Positions 11,601 through 21,258 of a stretch of 64,000 bases of DNA are shown in pieces (the first letter of the stretch is position 1; each line of letters opens with the position of its first letter). The notes beneath the pieces are model-generated. The model worked only from the letters and a program-made list of their open reading frames with translations. It did no database searches and was not told the DNA's origin. The position numbers and the translations under genes are program-made. The stretch is taken from positions 26,067,799 to 26,131,798 of the forward strand of contig NC_087072.1 in the NCBI RefSeq assembly GCF_026151205.1, read 5' to 3'. This stretch comes from Bolinopsis microptera. Lineage: Eukaryota; Ctenophora; Tentaculata; Lobata; Bolinopsidae.

Positions 11601-14600
11601 GATACCACGGCATCAACTTTAACGCGACTTTAGATATACAACTGAAACTTTTTTGACTGGGCCAAATGCTTTAATAGCCTCCAAATCAGCACGAAAAAAT
11701 AAAAAATAGGCCAAGAAATAGGAGTTTTAGAGCCCAAAATTTGGACCCCCAAGTGGTGTAAAAAACGCGAATTAAATAGGTAATAATTATTTTAGTCTCT
11801 TGAGTCTTGACACCATTTTAGGGTTATACGGGTTCCTGCCAGTTACCTTAATTAGTATGTACCTAATTACCCTTAAGGTCACTCACCAGTGTGTACTTAC
11901 CAGTGTGTACTTACCAGTGTGTACTTACCAGTGTGTACTTACCAGTGTGTACTTACCAGTGTGTACTCACCAGTGTGTACTTACCAGTGTGTACTTAGCA
12001 GTGTGTACTTACCAGTGTGTACTTACCAGTGTGTACTTACCAGTGTGTACTTACCAGTGTGTACTTACCAGTGTGTACTCACCAGTGTGTACTTACCAGT
12101 GTGTACTTACCAGTGTGTACTTACCAGTGTGTACTTACCAGTGTGTACTTACCAGTGTGTACTTACCAGTGTGTACTTACCAGTGTGTACTCACCAGTGT
12201 GTACTTACCAGTGTGTACTTAGCAGTGTGTCCTTACCAGTGTGTACTTACCAGTGTGTACTTACCAGTGTGTACTTACCAGTGTGTACTTACCAGTGTGT
12301 ACTTACCCGTGTGTACTTACCTGTGTGTACTTACCAGTGTGTCCTTACCAGTGTGTCCTTACCAGTGTGTACTTACCAGTGTGTACTTACCAGTGTGTAC
12401 TTACCCGTGTGTACTTACCAGTGTGTACTTACCAGTGTGTACTTACCAGTGTGTACTTACCAGTGTGTACTTACCAGTGTGTACTTACCAGTGTGTACTT
12501 ACCAGTATGTCCTTACCAGTGTGTACTTACCCGTGTGTACTTACCCGTGTGTACTTACCCGTGTGTACTTACCAGTGTGTACTTACCAGTGTGTACTTAC
12601 CAGTGTGTACCTACCAGTGTGTAGTACTTAAGTTAAGTGAATCAATCTTTCAATGTGAGAAAAAAGCGCATAAATTGTATCCTTCTGTTTCAACATTTAA
12701 CCGAAAAATTCTAATATGGCGATGATCCCCCAACCCCTTATAAATAATCAGCCCCCCATCCATGTGATTGTAGTTAGTATTAAATCGCTGATTGACGCAC
12801 TTTCATACTGAGATCTTGTCTTAATTCGATCATAACTCTAACTGTGTCGCATCTTACGTGTAACGTATGAGTACTATACCCTGCTACTAGAGTACTATGA
12901 GATGCTATAATACTCCTAGACATAACGTTAGATCACACCCTCCAAATGTAGCTAATACTATATAATATTACGCATTAAGTCATAGCAATTAGCGACCTAA
13001 GTCATCCACAACATTAGAACATATTTCTAAATGAGAAGCAACAACACACCCTGCACTCTATTGTATAGGCTGGTTTTGGCTGGTTGCCAGAGTGTAATGA
13101 TGTCCCTCTAAACGGTACCCTACTTAGATAAGCAGTTGTTATAGTAGTATATATTGTAGTATACAATATAGTAGTATACATAGCGCAGCTAGCAGAATGT
13201 TCATGTGGCGGCGTGTTAAGGAGCTTCTAAAGGTTTTGAGTGTACTCGTATGTTCTATTGTTTAGCCTAGTGACCATTCTAAAGTAAATATTAAACCAAC
13301 CTGTTCCACAAGGAGTTTTGGATGCAGAATTATAACACACTTATTGCAACTAGTTTAATTAGTTATAACACACTTATTGCAACTAGTTTAATTAATTAAC
13401 TAATGAGTTTAATTAATTACAGAACGGAGGAGGTTACAGGAATGATAACAACCAGTCCGAGCAGCTGAGCCGTACTAACCTTTATATACGCGGACTGCCC
13501 CACCATACCACTGATGATGAGCTGGCTAACATGTGTAAAAGGTTAGTATTCTAATATTTCCTGCTTCTGTTTTCGTTTTCAGAGCTAAAAATAAGTTTGT
13601 AAAACTGTTATGAAATTCTTTCTGACATCTTGATTTCAGGTTTGGAAAGATCACCTCGACAAAGGCCATCACTGACAAGCAGAGCAACAAATGCAAGGGT
13701 GTGTTTTACTTTGACACGTTCAACATTTACTTCTAATATTTGTCAAGCTAAAGTGCGAGAAGATAAGGCCTGTTTAAAACTGCGTGTAGACAAAGAAACG
13801 CGTTAAACCTTCTGAACATTCCCCTTATTACATCTAACACGTGTAATCATTATGTTTCTATCTTATATACTGCTATATATATCTCTTATACTGCCTTATC
13901 TTCATAAAATACCAGTGTTTTTACCAGACACTTCCTCAGGATATGGGTTTGTTGACTTTGAAAGCCCTGAGGCGGCACAGAAAGCTTGCCAACATCTTAC
14001 ATTGCAAGGAACGCAAGCATCGTTTGCTAAGGTTAGTAGCAAGGTATGTCATCTTTATCTTCTTCACTTGGCTGTGCTGAAATTTCGTGCTTTCTCTTGC
14101 ATGTTCCTTTGACATCCTCCACTCGGTGGAGTAACTTGATTACTCTTTTGTGATTGGTATTTCTTTAAAAAGCCCTTTTTTCGCCTAAGTGTCATGATTT
14201 GACTTGGTTTAAGTCATTAAAACGAAAGTGACCGTTGTCAATGTTACCGCTATGTAATTTGAATGAAAACGCAAAAAACCGCCGAAAAATTTCTCAATAA
14301 GATGTGTGCAGACAGTGTCATTGTGAGCATTTTGTGCAGTTTATTTGAGCGCGCGCGAACGCGGGAAAGGCAGTTGTACGACTGTTCTCTCAACTGCTGG
14401 CCGGGACCGCCTGCTTACTGCTTACCAGGGGTACCTATTGCACACACAATCTATTTTATAGATCTAGCGATTGATTCCCAATCGACATTTTTAAAAGTAG
14501 TTTTCCGCAGAATTCCCATATATTTTACTATTAACAAACTTCACTGCGCTATATTGAAGGATGTGACTAACTACCTTATTTCAGATGTCAATCAACGATC

Positions 14601-16339
14601 AGATAAGAAAACAACAGCACGACCCTTCAAAGATAAAGCAACACAACGACAACATAGACGTGACAAACCTGTATATCAGCAATCTACCTCGATCCTTCAC
14701 GGAGGAAGTATGCCTGAAGTTTTCATTTCTTTGTCTGTTGTCACCTAATTTTAATATATTAAGATATATCTCATCTTCTGATGTAGGTCAATATTTTCAT
14801 CCATGTATATTCAATACTTATTTTTCAGCAACTCAACAGTTTGGTGATGCCGTTCGGTGAAATAGTTTCATCTAGGATATTGAAAGACCCAGAGGGGAAC
14901 AGTAAAGGTGTTGGATTTGCCAGGTCACTGAACACCAATTAGTTAGAAAAGAAAGTTTACCAGGAAAACACCATGTACTTCAAAAACTAGTTCCTTTAAT
15001 CTTAGATATAGTTGTAGGAAAAACTTAAAATCTGTGTGCGCTATTAAGTTGCAATTTCAATAATGAGTTATTCTAAAGTTGTTAGCGAGAATTTTATTTT
15101 GAATGATATATGCCTCCTCTGTTAGGATTCACATCTGTTCAAATTGTGCGCGCTTTTCGTTCCCAGTAATACCTATTCAAATAAATCTTATATCCGTCCA
15201 TCATAGTCAGCCAATAGCAACTCTGTGTTCAGGTTGGAAAGTAAAGAATTATGCGAAAAGGCAATCAAAGCCCTGAACGGCAAACCAGTAACCCAAGGAG
15301 GAGAGCCTTTGATAGTCAAATTTGCTGAAGCTCCGAATCCAAACAAGAAACGGCCTCTAGTTTACTTCGCTCCTGCATGGGCAGCAGCTGGAGCGGGAAT
15401 GGAAGATAACGGACAACTTCCAGCAATGAGCTTCGTGCAGCCAATGTATTCAGATGTGTCGTTACAACAGAACGGAGCTTCCGCTATTCCTACACCAGGC
15501 CCTAGACCCCTACTTATACACCCTTGTGAGCTTTGCAATATTCATCTTCACTTGATATAAAAATAATATCAATTCTACCAATCTATTTTATTTGTTAAGT
15601 GCTACCTACCGGCAAATTGAAAATGGTTTAAAAGTTGTCCATAGTTACAAATTTGATCTTTGTGTGCACCACCATAGAGGAAATAAAACAAATGTTAAAT
15701 CTTGAACCTCTTTACTCCTTTTCAGCAATGCAGATGGTACCTCTACCAATTCAGTACAACAACATTCCAAACGGACAGTGGATGTCCCCGCAATTTGTTC
15801 CCCTGACTACATTCCCCCCTCAACTGTCCCCGGTTGATCATCACGCCCTGGCATCTCAGATGGGACAGTTGCACCTCGGCGGAGGCTATATAGGCACTCC
15901 AAACTCCTACACTCCATACAGCACACCTCAGGCTGTAAGCACTAACTCTATTGCCAGTGAGGTTAGGGACCTTTTACTGCGGCCGTTATAATTATACCCT
16001 CTCACTACATGATCAACTATTTTATTGTTTTCATTTTTATCGAACACCATATTGAAATCATCTCGAAGTTAATTAACTTAACAGTATATTTTTACAGAAC
16101 CACACTACTAACGATGCCCATCATCCCAACTACACTATTTATGACACCAGGTGGGTCTCCTCTCATTTTCTCGCTTGCTGACTGTAGCTCATATATAACT
16201 TGCTTATTGAAAATATGATACCATCTCTCCGCATACTTTTTTATTTGACTATCGTTTATTTCAGCCTACAATAGAACAATATGATGCCATCTCTCCACAT
16301 ACTTTTTATTTGACTATCGTTTATTTCAGCCTACAATAG
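5698..16339 (+). CDS. RBMS: RBMS-type single-stranded nucleic-acid-binding protein, 12 exons
   Basis: Exons: 5698-5799, 8669-8833, 9873-9995, 13423-13541, 13640-13698, 13940-14043, 14585-14707, 14829-14923, 15233-15525, 15726-15934, 16098-16150, and 16265-16274 or the duplicate 16330-16339. They total 1455 nt: 484 residues plus TAG, with every GT-AG junction in phase. The N-terminal ~145 residues are Asn/Gln/Ser-rich. RRM1 (about 149-220) has RNP2 LYIRGL and RNP1 KGYGFVDF; RRM2 (about 251-333) has RNP2 LYISNL and an RNP1-like KGVGFAR. The spacing and the TNLYIRGLP / TNKCKG-like blocks match human RBMS1/2/3 (MSSP/SCR2), which bind AT-rich DNA and A/U-rich RNA. The C-terminus is Pro/Gln/Tyr-rich. 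Exon 6 has an alternative donor 12 nt upstream (14032). Exon 1 and exon 2 calls rest on splice signals and phase, so they are less certain than the RRM exons. Confidence 0.88.
5791..5861 (+). repeat. Tandem duplication of the RBMS exon 1 splice donor
   Basis: A 25-bp segment spanning the exon 1 end and donor (gagaagaaa|gtgagtt...) at 5791-5815 recurs unchanged at 5837-5861, 46 bp downstream. The second GT (5846) would bring in stop codons, so only the first is useful for coding. Confidence 0.85.
5960..7900 (+). mobile_element. 5'-truncated L2/CR1-like LINE with open reverse transcriptase
   Basis: The frame is open to the stop at 7683, giving about 562 residues from 5995. RT motifs occur in order: [13 protein letters not shown] (about residue 117), [13 protein letters not shown] (about 189), [11 protein letters not shown] (about 246) and YADD (about 280). 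The C-terminal [19 protein letters not shown] block is typical of L2/CR1-type elements. The endonuclease domain is missing. The 3' end has a short TTATTATTATT tail (7875-7895). It lies in RBMS intron 1 in the sense orientation. The unbroken frame suggests a relatively recent insertion. Confidence 0.9.
7905..8660 (+). other. RBMS intron 1, no gene seen
   Basis: AT-rich intronic sequence after the LINE, ending in the polypyrimidine tract and tgtcccag acceptor of RBMS exon 2. Confidence 0.6.
9066..9395. repeat. Dispersed ~300-bp interspersed repeat, copy 1
   Basis: Starts near tatataaagcgagacgata and ends near ttcctgctagtatata. Shared blocks are ccattttactgacaccacgg, caactgaaacttttt, tttggacccccaagtggtgt and taggtaataattattt. 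No coding capacity is seen. Other copies lie at 9400-9690, 11548-11845 and 53120-53420. The family is unknown and no terminal repeats are obvious. Confidence 0.85.
9400..9690. repeat. Dispersed ~300-bp interspersed repeat, copy 2
   Basis: Tandem neighbour of the copy at 9066, with the same block order, lacking part of the 3' segment. The flank at 9700-9740 contains a gttacctt...aaggtaac inverted repeat. Confidence 0.85.
9962..11206 (+). repeat. 42-bp array, each unit carrying a GTGAGT splice donor
   Basis: The unit encodes the end of RBMS exon 3 plus the start of its intron: tacatgcagaacaataa, then ttataat|gtgagtata, then aactcctcc. The GT of the donor falls at 9996 and recurs every 42 bp to 11172, giving 29 donors. 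Units are nearly identical; the ccc for tcc variants in the first unit and near 11143 are the only ones noticed. 42 is a multiple of 3, so the sense frame stays open through the array, as do two antisense frames. A 30th partial unit ends at acatgcagaacaag. Confidence 0.97.
11548..11845. repeat. Dispersed ~300-bp interspersed repeat, copy 3
   Basis: Same family as 9066 and 9400, in the same orientation. It directly precedes the 14-bp array. Confidence 0.85.
11878..12625. repeat. 14-bp tandem array (cagtgtgtacttac), about 52 copies
   Basis: A near-perfect 14-bp period with scattered single-base variants (ctcacc, cttagc, ccgtgt). All long open frames here are by-products of the repeat. The reverse complement of each unit reads CTG|GTAAGTAC, an ideal 5' splice-site sequence on the strand opposite to RBMS. 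It lies in RBMS intron 3. Confidence 0.95.
12640..13415 (+). other. RBMS intron 3, no gene seen
   Basis: AT-rich intron sequence. A short duplication (ttataacacacttattgcaa) lies at 13330-13390, just before the exon 4 acceptor. Confidence 0.6.
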
Positions 16340-16340
16340 A
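16212..16340 (+). repeat. 65-bp tandem duplication of the last RBMS acceptor and stop codon
   Basis: The segment ccatctctcc...atttgactatcgtttatttcag|cctacaatag appears twice, with a 65-bp offset. Either acceptor (exon start 16265 or 16330) yields the same end, Ser-Leu-Gln-stop. Confidence 0.85.
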
Positions 16341-16344
16341 ACAA

Positions 16345-18535
16345 AAGCGCAGTAGAAGGCTGAAAAAGGCACTAAAGAAATGCATGCACCTGCACAACAG
16401 GGAGTCGTCGCGAATTATTTGCAGAAACTTTAATTCATCAACCGAACTCTTGAAATTCTCGAACGATCTGTAAAATTTGTCAATGATTTCGACGAAAAAT
16501 ACCAAAAAAAATGTGATAATGGTTTGAAAAGAACCGACGAAGCTTTTGATTTTCTCGATGTATTCGAATCGTTCCAAAACATCAAAATTTGGAAGTGATA
16601 TGCCAAACAGTTTGTTTTGTCAAAAATCTGGCGACGAAACAAACGAGTAGCGGCCCCAGTGGTAGGCTCTGAGAGGGACTGTCTTCAGAAGATCAGATTG
16701 TATCTGATAGGTTGTGTACTGTGAATCTTTCTATTGTGACTAAAGGATGCGCAAACCCATTTACACCATTTAGTTCCCCGTAAGTTGTTTTCCGATTTAA
16801 TTTTTGCAATGATATTTGTCAATTTCTAGGTCTTTTTAAGATGTTTTAATAATGTTTGGGTGTATTTAAATATTGGGTTTCGACTTGGGCATATAAATCT
16901 CCTTTTCTATTCTTGATTAGTCAGCATAGCTCATATATCTTCTGTCACAAGACATTTTGTTGCTTAATTTTTGTACTGGAACTAAAGATTTGAAAAAACT
17001 GCCTGATCAGATGATACGGTTGATTGCCGACACACCATTTAACGTGTAAAAATGGTTATTTGCCGACACACCATTTAACAAATGGTTATTTGAAAATGAT
17101 TTGTGAAAATCTTTTTCTTGTTTTTAAAATATTGGTGCTCATGTTAGGTTTATTTTTTCACAGAATTTTGAGTCCGGAGCACATAGGTACCCCTGAATTT
17201 AAAAATCACTGTGGGATTCCAAACTTTGGACATGTTGATGTAGTCCTACGTATCATGAAGCTCCTTTTGTACTGTACAGTTGGGCTTAAAATCTAGCGTA
17301 TTATTTGGGATCGTTGAGAGATTCAGGGGTGCCTTTATTTTGATTGAGAATGAAAATTGATTCAAACATTCGAAGAATTCAGTTCCTTCTAAACGGCTAA
17401 CAGGAACAGGTTTTGTTGTTTTTATTTTGTATTTCTGCGAGCGAAATGTTTTTACGTGTCCAGTAGCCATTTTTATTTGATTGTTTTCTTTAATAGAAAT
17501 TTATTTGAAAAAATTCCTGTCCTCGAAGGGAAATTTTCTTACGGCTCCCAAAACCTTCCCAGTATGAGGTGTCTCCCTTCTTCCCTGAAGCTCATTTTTA
17601 ATTTAATTTTTTAAGTGAGTATACTTTTAGCAGGTGACTGATGTTTTTATAAGTCAAGTTTTTATGCTAGTGCTAGACAGAACTCCAGGACTGCAGATTG
17701 TGTTGTGTGGCATTATATCGAGAGCTTGAGTCGCACTGATTTTGTCTAGATGATCATATCTAGATATGATCCTTATCCGACTCGAATGATTTTAATCACA
17801 TTCCAACTTGCTGCTCTGCCATTTAACTATTACATCTTGTTTATTCAGTTGAGTCACAGAGAATGGCAGTGCTTTAAGTTTAAATGTTATTTAGTTTTGG
17901 AACACCCTGTAATTTGTATGTAAGGTGTGCCAGTGTGTTATATCACCAGATGGAGAGGTGTCTCTAGCAGCAGCTGTGTAATTTGGATCCAGAAACTTTG
18001 TTTACAATAAATTGGTAGGATTTACCTTATCTTCAGATTATGAGATGGTTTTTTGAATTTTTAGATGTGCAGAAATGCAGTGGTTAGGTGTATTATTTGG
18101 AATAATTTGACGAAAAGTGCCGGCAAATATGAAATATGTCACGAAATTGAGTATTCCCTGACTTGATAGCTCTGTACATAAATTTAAAATTGAATTCTTT
18201 GAAATCAGTGTTTCTATTTGTATTCGTGTGGTGTAGTGCAGCCGGTGTAGTGGTCTGGTGAGCCACATTCCAGATCTTCATCAGCCGATACGATTTCGTG
18301 CAGGCTGGATCTTAAAATGTTCAAGACTATAATTGTTCGACGGCGCAGTTTTAATCTCCACAGAAAGCACAGTGCACACCCCAAATATTCACTTGGAATA
18401 CTCTAGAAAGAGAATATGTATAATAAAACTAAATACAGCAAACACGAGAAATACATCAAGTGGCAGAGTTGAGAGTATTCACTACTTTTTTCGAACATCT
18501 TTATTTCTTTTTCTGAGAAGTTTAATTTCGACGTT
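16345..18535. other. RBMS 3' UTR and intergenic sequence, no gene seen
   Basis: AT-rich sequence with only short uncorrelated frames. A duplicated gccgacacaccatttaac occurs at 17026-17080. The 3' end of the RBMS transcript cannot be placed; aataaa at about 18006 is one candidate poly(A) signal. Confidence 0.5.
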
Positions 18536-18544
18536 TAGTTGTCT

Positions 18545-18835
18545 GTATAAGCAAGAAGGACGTTTCAACGATTCCCGTTCAGACGAGCAGGGGAACCACT
18601 CCTATCTGTCCAGTTCCGCTAATTTCTTCTTGATGTTTCGAACAGTTGTCTCGCCGATTCCAAAGTGTAGGGCAACTGAAGAGGAGGATTTGCTGCTCTT
18701 CGACATTTGGATCTCTTCTGTCCGATGGTTAGAACTTACAGATGTCGATAGCTATACTACATACTAGTGATAATACAGATTTCGATACGATTTGCAATGT
18801 ACTGCAAAGAAAGCAAGAATTTGAGTCAATTTCTA
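18545..18835 (-). pseudogene. Fragment of a pogo/Tigger-type (CENP-B-like) transposase
   Basis: On the minus strand near 18720-18625 an MSKSSKSSSSVALHFGIG stretch followed by ETTVRNIKKK resembles the helix-turn-helix of Tigger/jerky/CENP-B DNA-binding domains (SxxALHFGIGExTVRxIKK). A stop follows soon after, and no DDE catalytic part is seen. The adjoining segment 18740-18835 recurs inverted at about 62490-62570, showing a shared repeat family. Confidence 0.55.
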
Positions 18836-18909
18836 TTACATATATTACTTACTAATATATAATATACTATTAATGAATAAGTTACTGAGTAAGACTATCA
18901 GGAATACCC

Positions 18910-19288
18910 TTGTAGGTTTACAACCTACCAGGACGCGCGCCGAGTTGGACTCGTCGACGGTCCAATATATGGAACAGATATTTTACGAGTATCACCCGTT
19001 AAGTGATCAGTGATTGAAACAGTTTTTTAGAGTGATTTAGCTTAACGGGTGATACTCTTAAAATATTTGTTCCAATTATCCAGGACCATCTTGTATCACG
19101 TGGTGACCCCCACTGTTGCTTCACTATAGTAGAGTTTCGACGATACAAGGGGAGCCGCGCACTCGTGCGCGGCGGGTCATACAACGTATGACATGACAAG
19201 GACCATCGACAAGACCAACTCGGCGCGCGTCCTGGTACCATCGACAAGTCCAACTCGGCGCGCGTCCTGGTAGGTTGTAAACCTACAA
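18910..19288. mobile_element. 379-bp foldback element with long terminal inverted repeats
   Basis: Both ends begin TTGTAGGTTTACAACCTACC reading inward and stay complementary through the gacgcgcgccgagttgg block. An inner arm pair (gagtatcacccgttaag / cttaacgggtgatactc) makes almost the whole element a palindrome. The right arm holds a partial duplication of the gcgcgcgtcctgg block. It contains a nested ~109-bp element (19091-19199). No coding capacity, and no clear target-site duplication. Confidence 0.85.
19091..19199 (+). mobile_element. ~100-bp structured mini-element, copy A (nested)
   Basis: Begins TTGTATCACG and ends GACAA. It is flanked by the perfect 8-bp direct repeat GGACCATC (19083-19090 and 19200-19207). 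It contains the conserved GC-rich hairpin arms GCCGCGCAC/GTGCGCGGC and the TGACCC...GGGTCA pairing. It is inserted in the foldback element at 18910-19288. Confidence 0.85.
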
Positions 19289-19556
19289 CCGAAATACCGC
19301 TTTTAAAGCACCACCCTTAGCCTGATATCAGCTGAGCACAAACGCATAAATTGTTTCAGGATTTTCACAACAGATCAGCTTGTACATACTATTACCATTG
19401 AATATTGCTTATTAGTATGTAAAAGTTTTGATACATAATATATAATATAATACATGTTAAAAAGTTTAGTGTCTAGTATTTGTATTTGTGTCTAGTATTT
19501 GTATCTGTTATTATTAAGTTCGATTGAAATATCTTGTCATACATCATACGTTGCAT

Positions 19557-19775
19557 ATTTGTAGGTTTACAACCTACCAGGACGCGCGCCGAGTTGGACT
19601 CGTCGACGGTCCTGTTCCAATATATGGAACAAATGTTTTACGAGTATCACCCGTTAAGTTGCATATGCAATATGACCCGCCGCGCACGAGTGCATTACTG
19701 GGCCGCGCTCAGCCTGTCATTCCGTTGTAGCGCGATGCACTACTGGGTCGCGCCGCGCATCAAATAATTCTTCTC
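19557..19775. mobile_element. Partial copy of the foldback element plus an inverted fragment of the mini-element
   Basis: The left arm of the 18910 family (TTGTAGGTTTACAACCTACC... to tcacccgttaag) is followed by tatgacccgccgcgcac, which is the mini-element end in reverse. A ttactgggccgcgctcagcc block follows, which reappears inverted at about 36700. Confidence 0.75.
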
Positions 19776-19799
19776 GCAACGCTAAATTATAATGACATC

Positions 19800-20005
19800 A
19801 ATGTGTTTAAAGAAATCGTGGGCATCACTCAGTAAACTGCGCGTCTTTAGCGCGTGTCTTGTTGTTATGCATCAATCCTTCGGTAGATCGGCGAGATGCA
19901 CCACTGTGCCTCACCGAGCTGCGAAGGATTGACATCGTGAATCAAGTCATTCCGCCGAATCTCTATTCAATTATCATGTTTATGAACATGATAGCCTGAG
20001 GTCTT
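19800..20005. repeat. Hairpin-rich repeat
   Basis: Inverted arms caatccttcg/cgaaggattg surround an inner gcgag/ctcacc pair. A downstream segment (tcattccgccgaatctctat... tcatgtttatgaacatga) matches, inverted, the 82-bp insertion at 36641. Non-coding. Confidence 0.5.
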
Positions 20006-20147
20006 TATGTAAACGAGTGCATCGCAGTAATATATACTTACTTTTAAACTTCATGACTTGAGATCTTTTGCAGCATATAATCAAAATTAATTTGTGCACT
20101 TATGTCTTATACATACATCAACATACATACATCAACATACAAATGAC

Positions 20148-20250
20148 TTGTATCACGTGGTGACCCCCACGGTCGCTTCACTATAGCGTCTTCGACGCTA
20201 CAGGGGGAGCCGCGCACTTCGTGCGCGGCGGGTCATACAACGTATGACAA
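20148..20250 (+). mobile_element. ~100-bp structured mini-element, copy B
   Basis: Flanked by the perfect 8-bp direct repeat CAAATGAC (20140-20147 and 20251-20258). Starts TTGTATCACG and ends GTATGACAA. Hairpins visible: TCAC(gtg)GTGA, TAGCGTC(ttc)GACGCTA, GCCGCGCAC(ttc)GTGCGCGGC and TCATAC(aac)GTATGA; the C5/G5 runs could pair around the second. Confidence 0.9.
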
Positions 20251-20259
20251 CAAATGACA

Positions 20260-21250
20260 ACGTACTTGGAACAGTGAAATATTTTTGAAAGAGAATAACA
20301 AACTCAAAAACGCATAGTTCTTTGTAAAAAGTCAAATTACCTTCAAGTCAATTTAGTGCAGAATCAAGCGAAATGTTCAATGTTGAACTATTTTATAAAT
20401 ATCAAATTTGATGTGCTGTCTATTATATTGAGATATAGTTTTTTTTCATTGTTAATAGATTGACCCGGCCCGAAGCTATTTGGAAGCTTCGTGCCTATTT
20501 TTCGAGAAGAAAGCAGCGCGCGCTATATTTCGAAGAAATTTTGACGAGTATTATATATTATCCGTCACGATATAGTGCGCGCCATAATCAATAATATAAT
20601 ATGAAATACTATAAAACCTTGTGTTGTATGGTAAGATCGAGCGCTCAGTTTCAGTACATATAAAGTTCTCTGACACAAATATAAGAAATAAGCAGTTCTG
20701 CCGCAATGTTATCGTCATCCTTGACATGTTATCATTGTTTTACCCTAACCCAACCCATAACTTGAAGATCTTGTGTTTTACGTGTTTTCGCTAATCAATC
20801 AAAACACGTTTCGGCAGAGCTGCTGTGGGGCTGTCAGTATTTCCTCGAAGTAATTTTCTTGGAGCACTGTTTGCCGCAGATCATAACCGATGTCTCCTGT
20901 TCTTTGCAAGTGTTTCTTGTTATCACTTGTAATGGGTCGACATCGAACACCTTACGAAGTTATTCTTTCATTTTTTGATGCATGGCATTCGATATAATTG
21001 GGTATATCTTAGGATGCAGCTTAGATGTGTTCTTCATATTTCTGCTGCGAAATAAATGTACTACATAAAGTTTGTGTTGTAATAATTTATCATTTGGTAG
21101 TCTAGATGCACGGAAACGATCAGGGAACAGGCTTCAGAATTTTGGTTATATTGTAAAATGATGTGCATAATTTATCTTAGAAATCAACAAGTGAGATTGA
21201 AAATAATAAAAATGTTAGGCTCTCACTGAACATGATCTAACAGGGATGGT
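20260..21250. other. Intergenic region upstream of CLPX
   Basis: No gene is seen. A GC-rich palindromic block at 20461-20590 (gacgagtattatatattatccgtc, with gcgcgc stretches) resembles 50400-50520, suggesting another dispersed element. The CLPX promoter must lie in the right part, but no specific site is recognisable. Confidence 0.5.
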
Positions 21251-21258
21251 AGTGAGTA

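Noticed and set aside
11800..12725. Cys/Val/Tyr-repeat proteins across the 14-bp array
   Set aside because: Overlapping open frames of the same tandem repeat, with no start or splice context.
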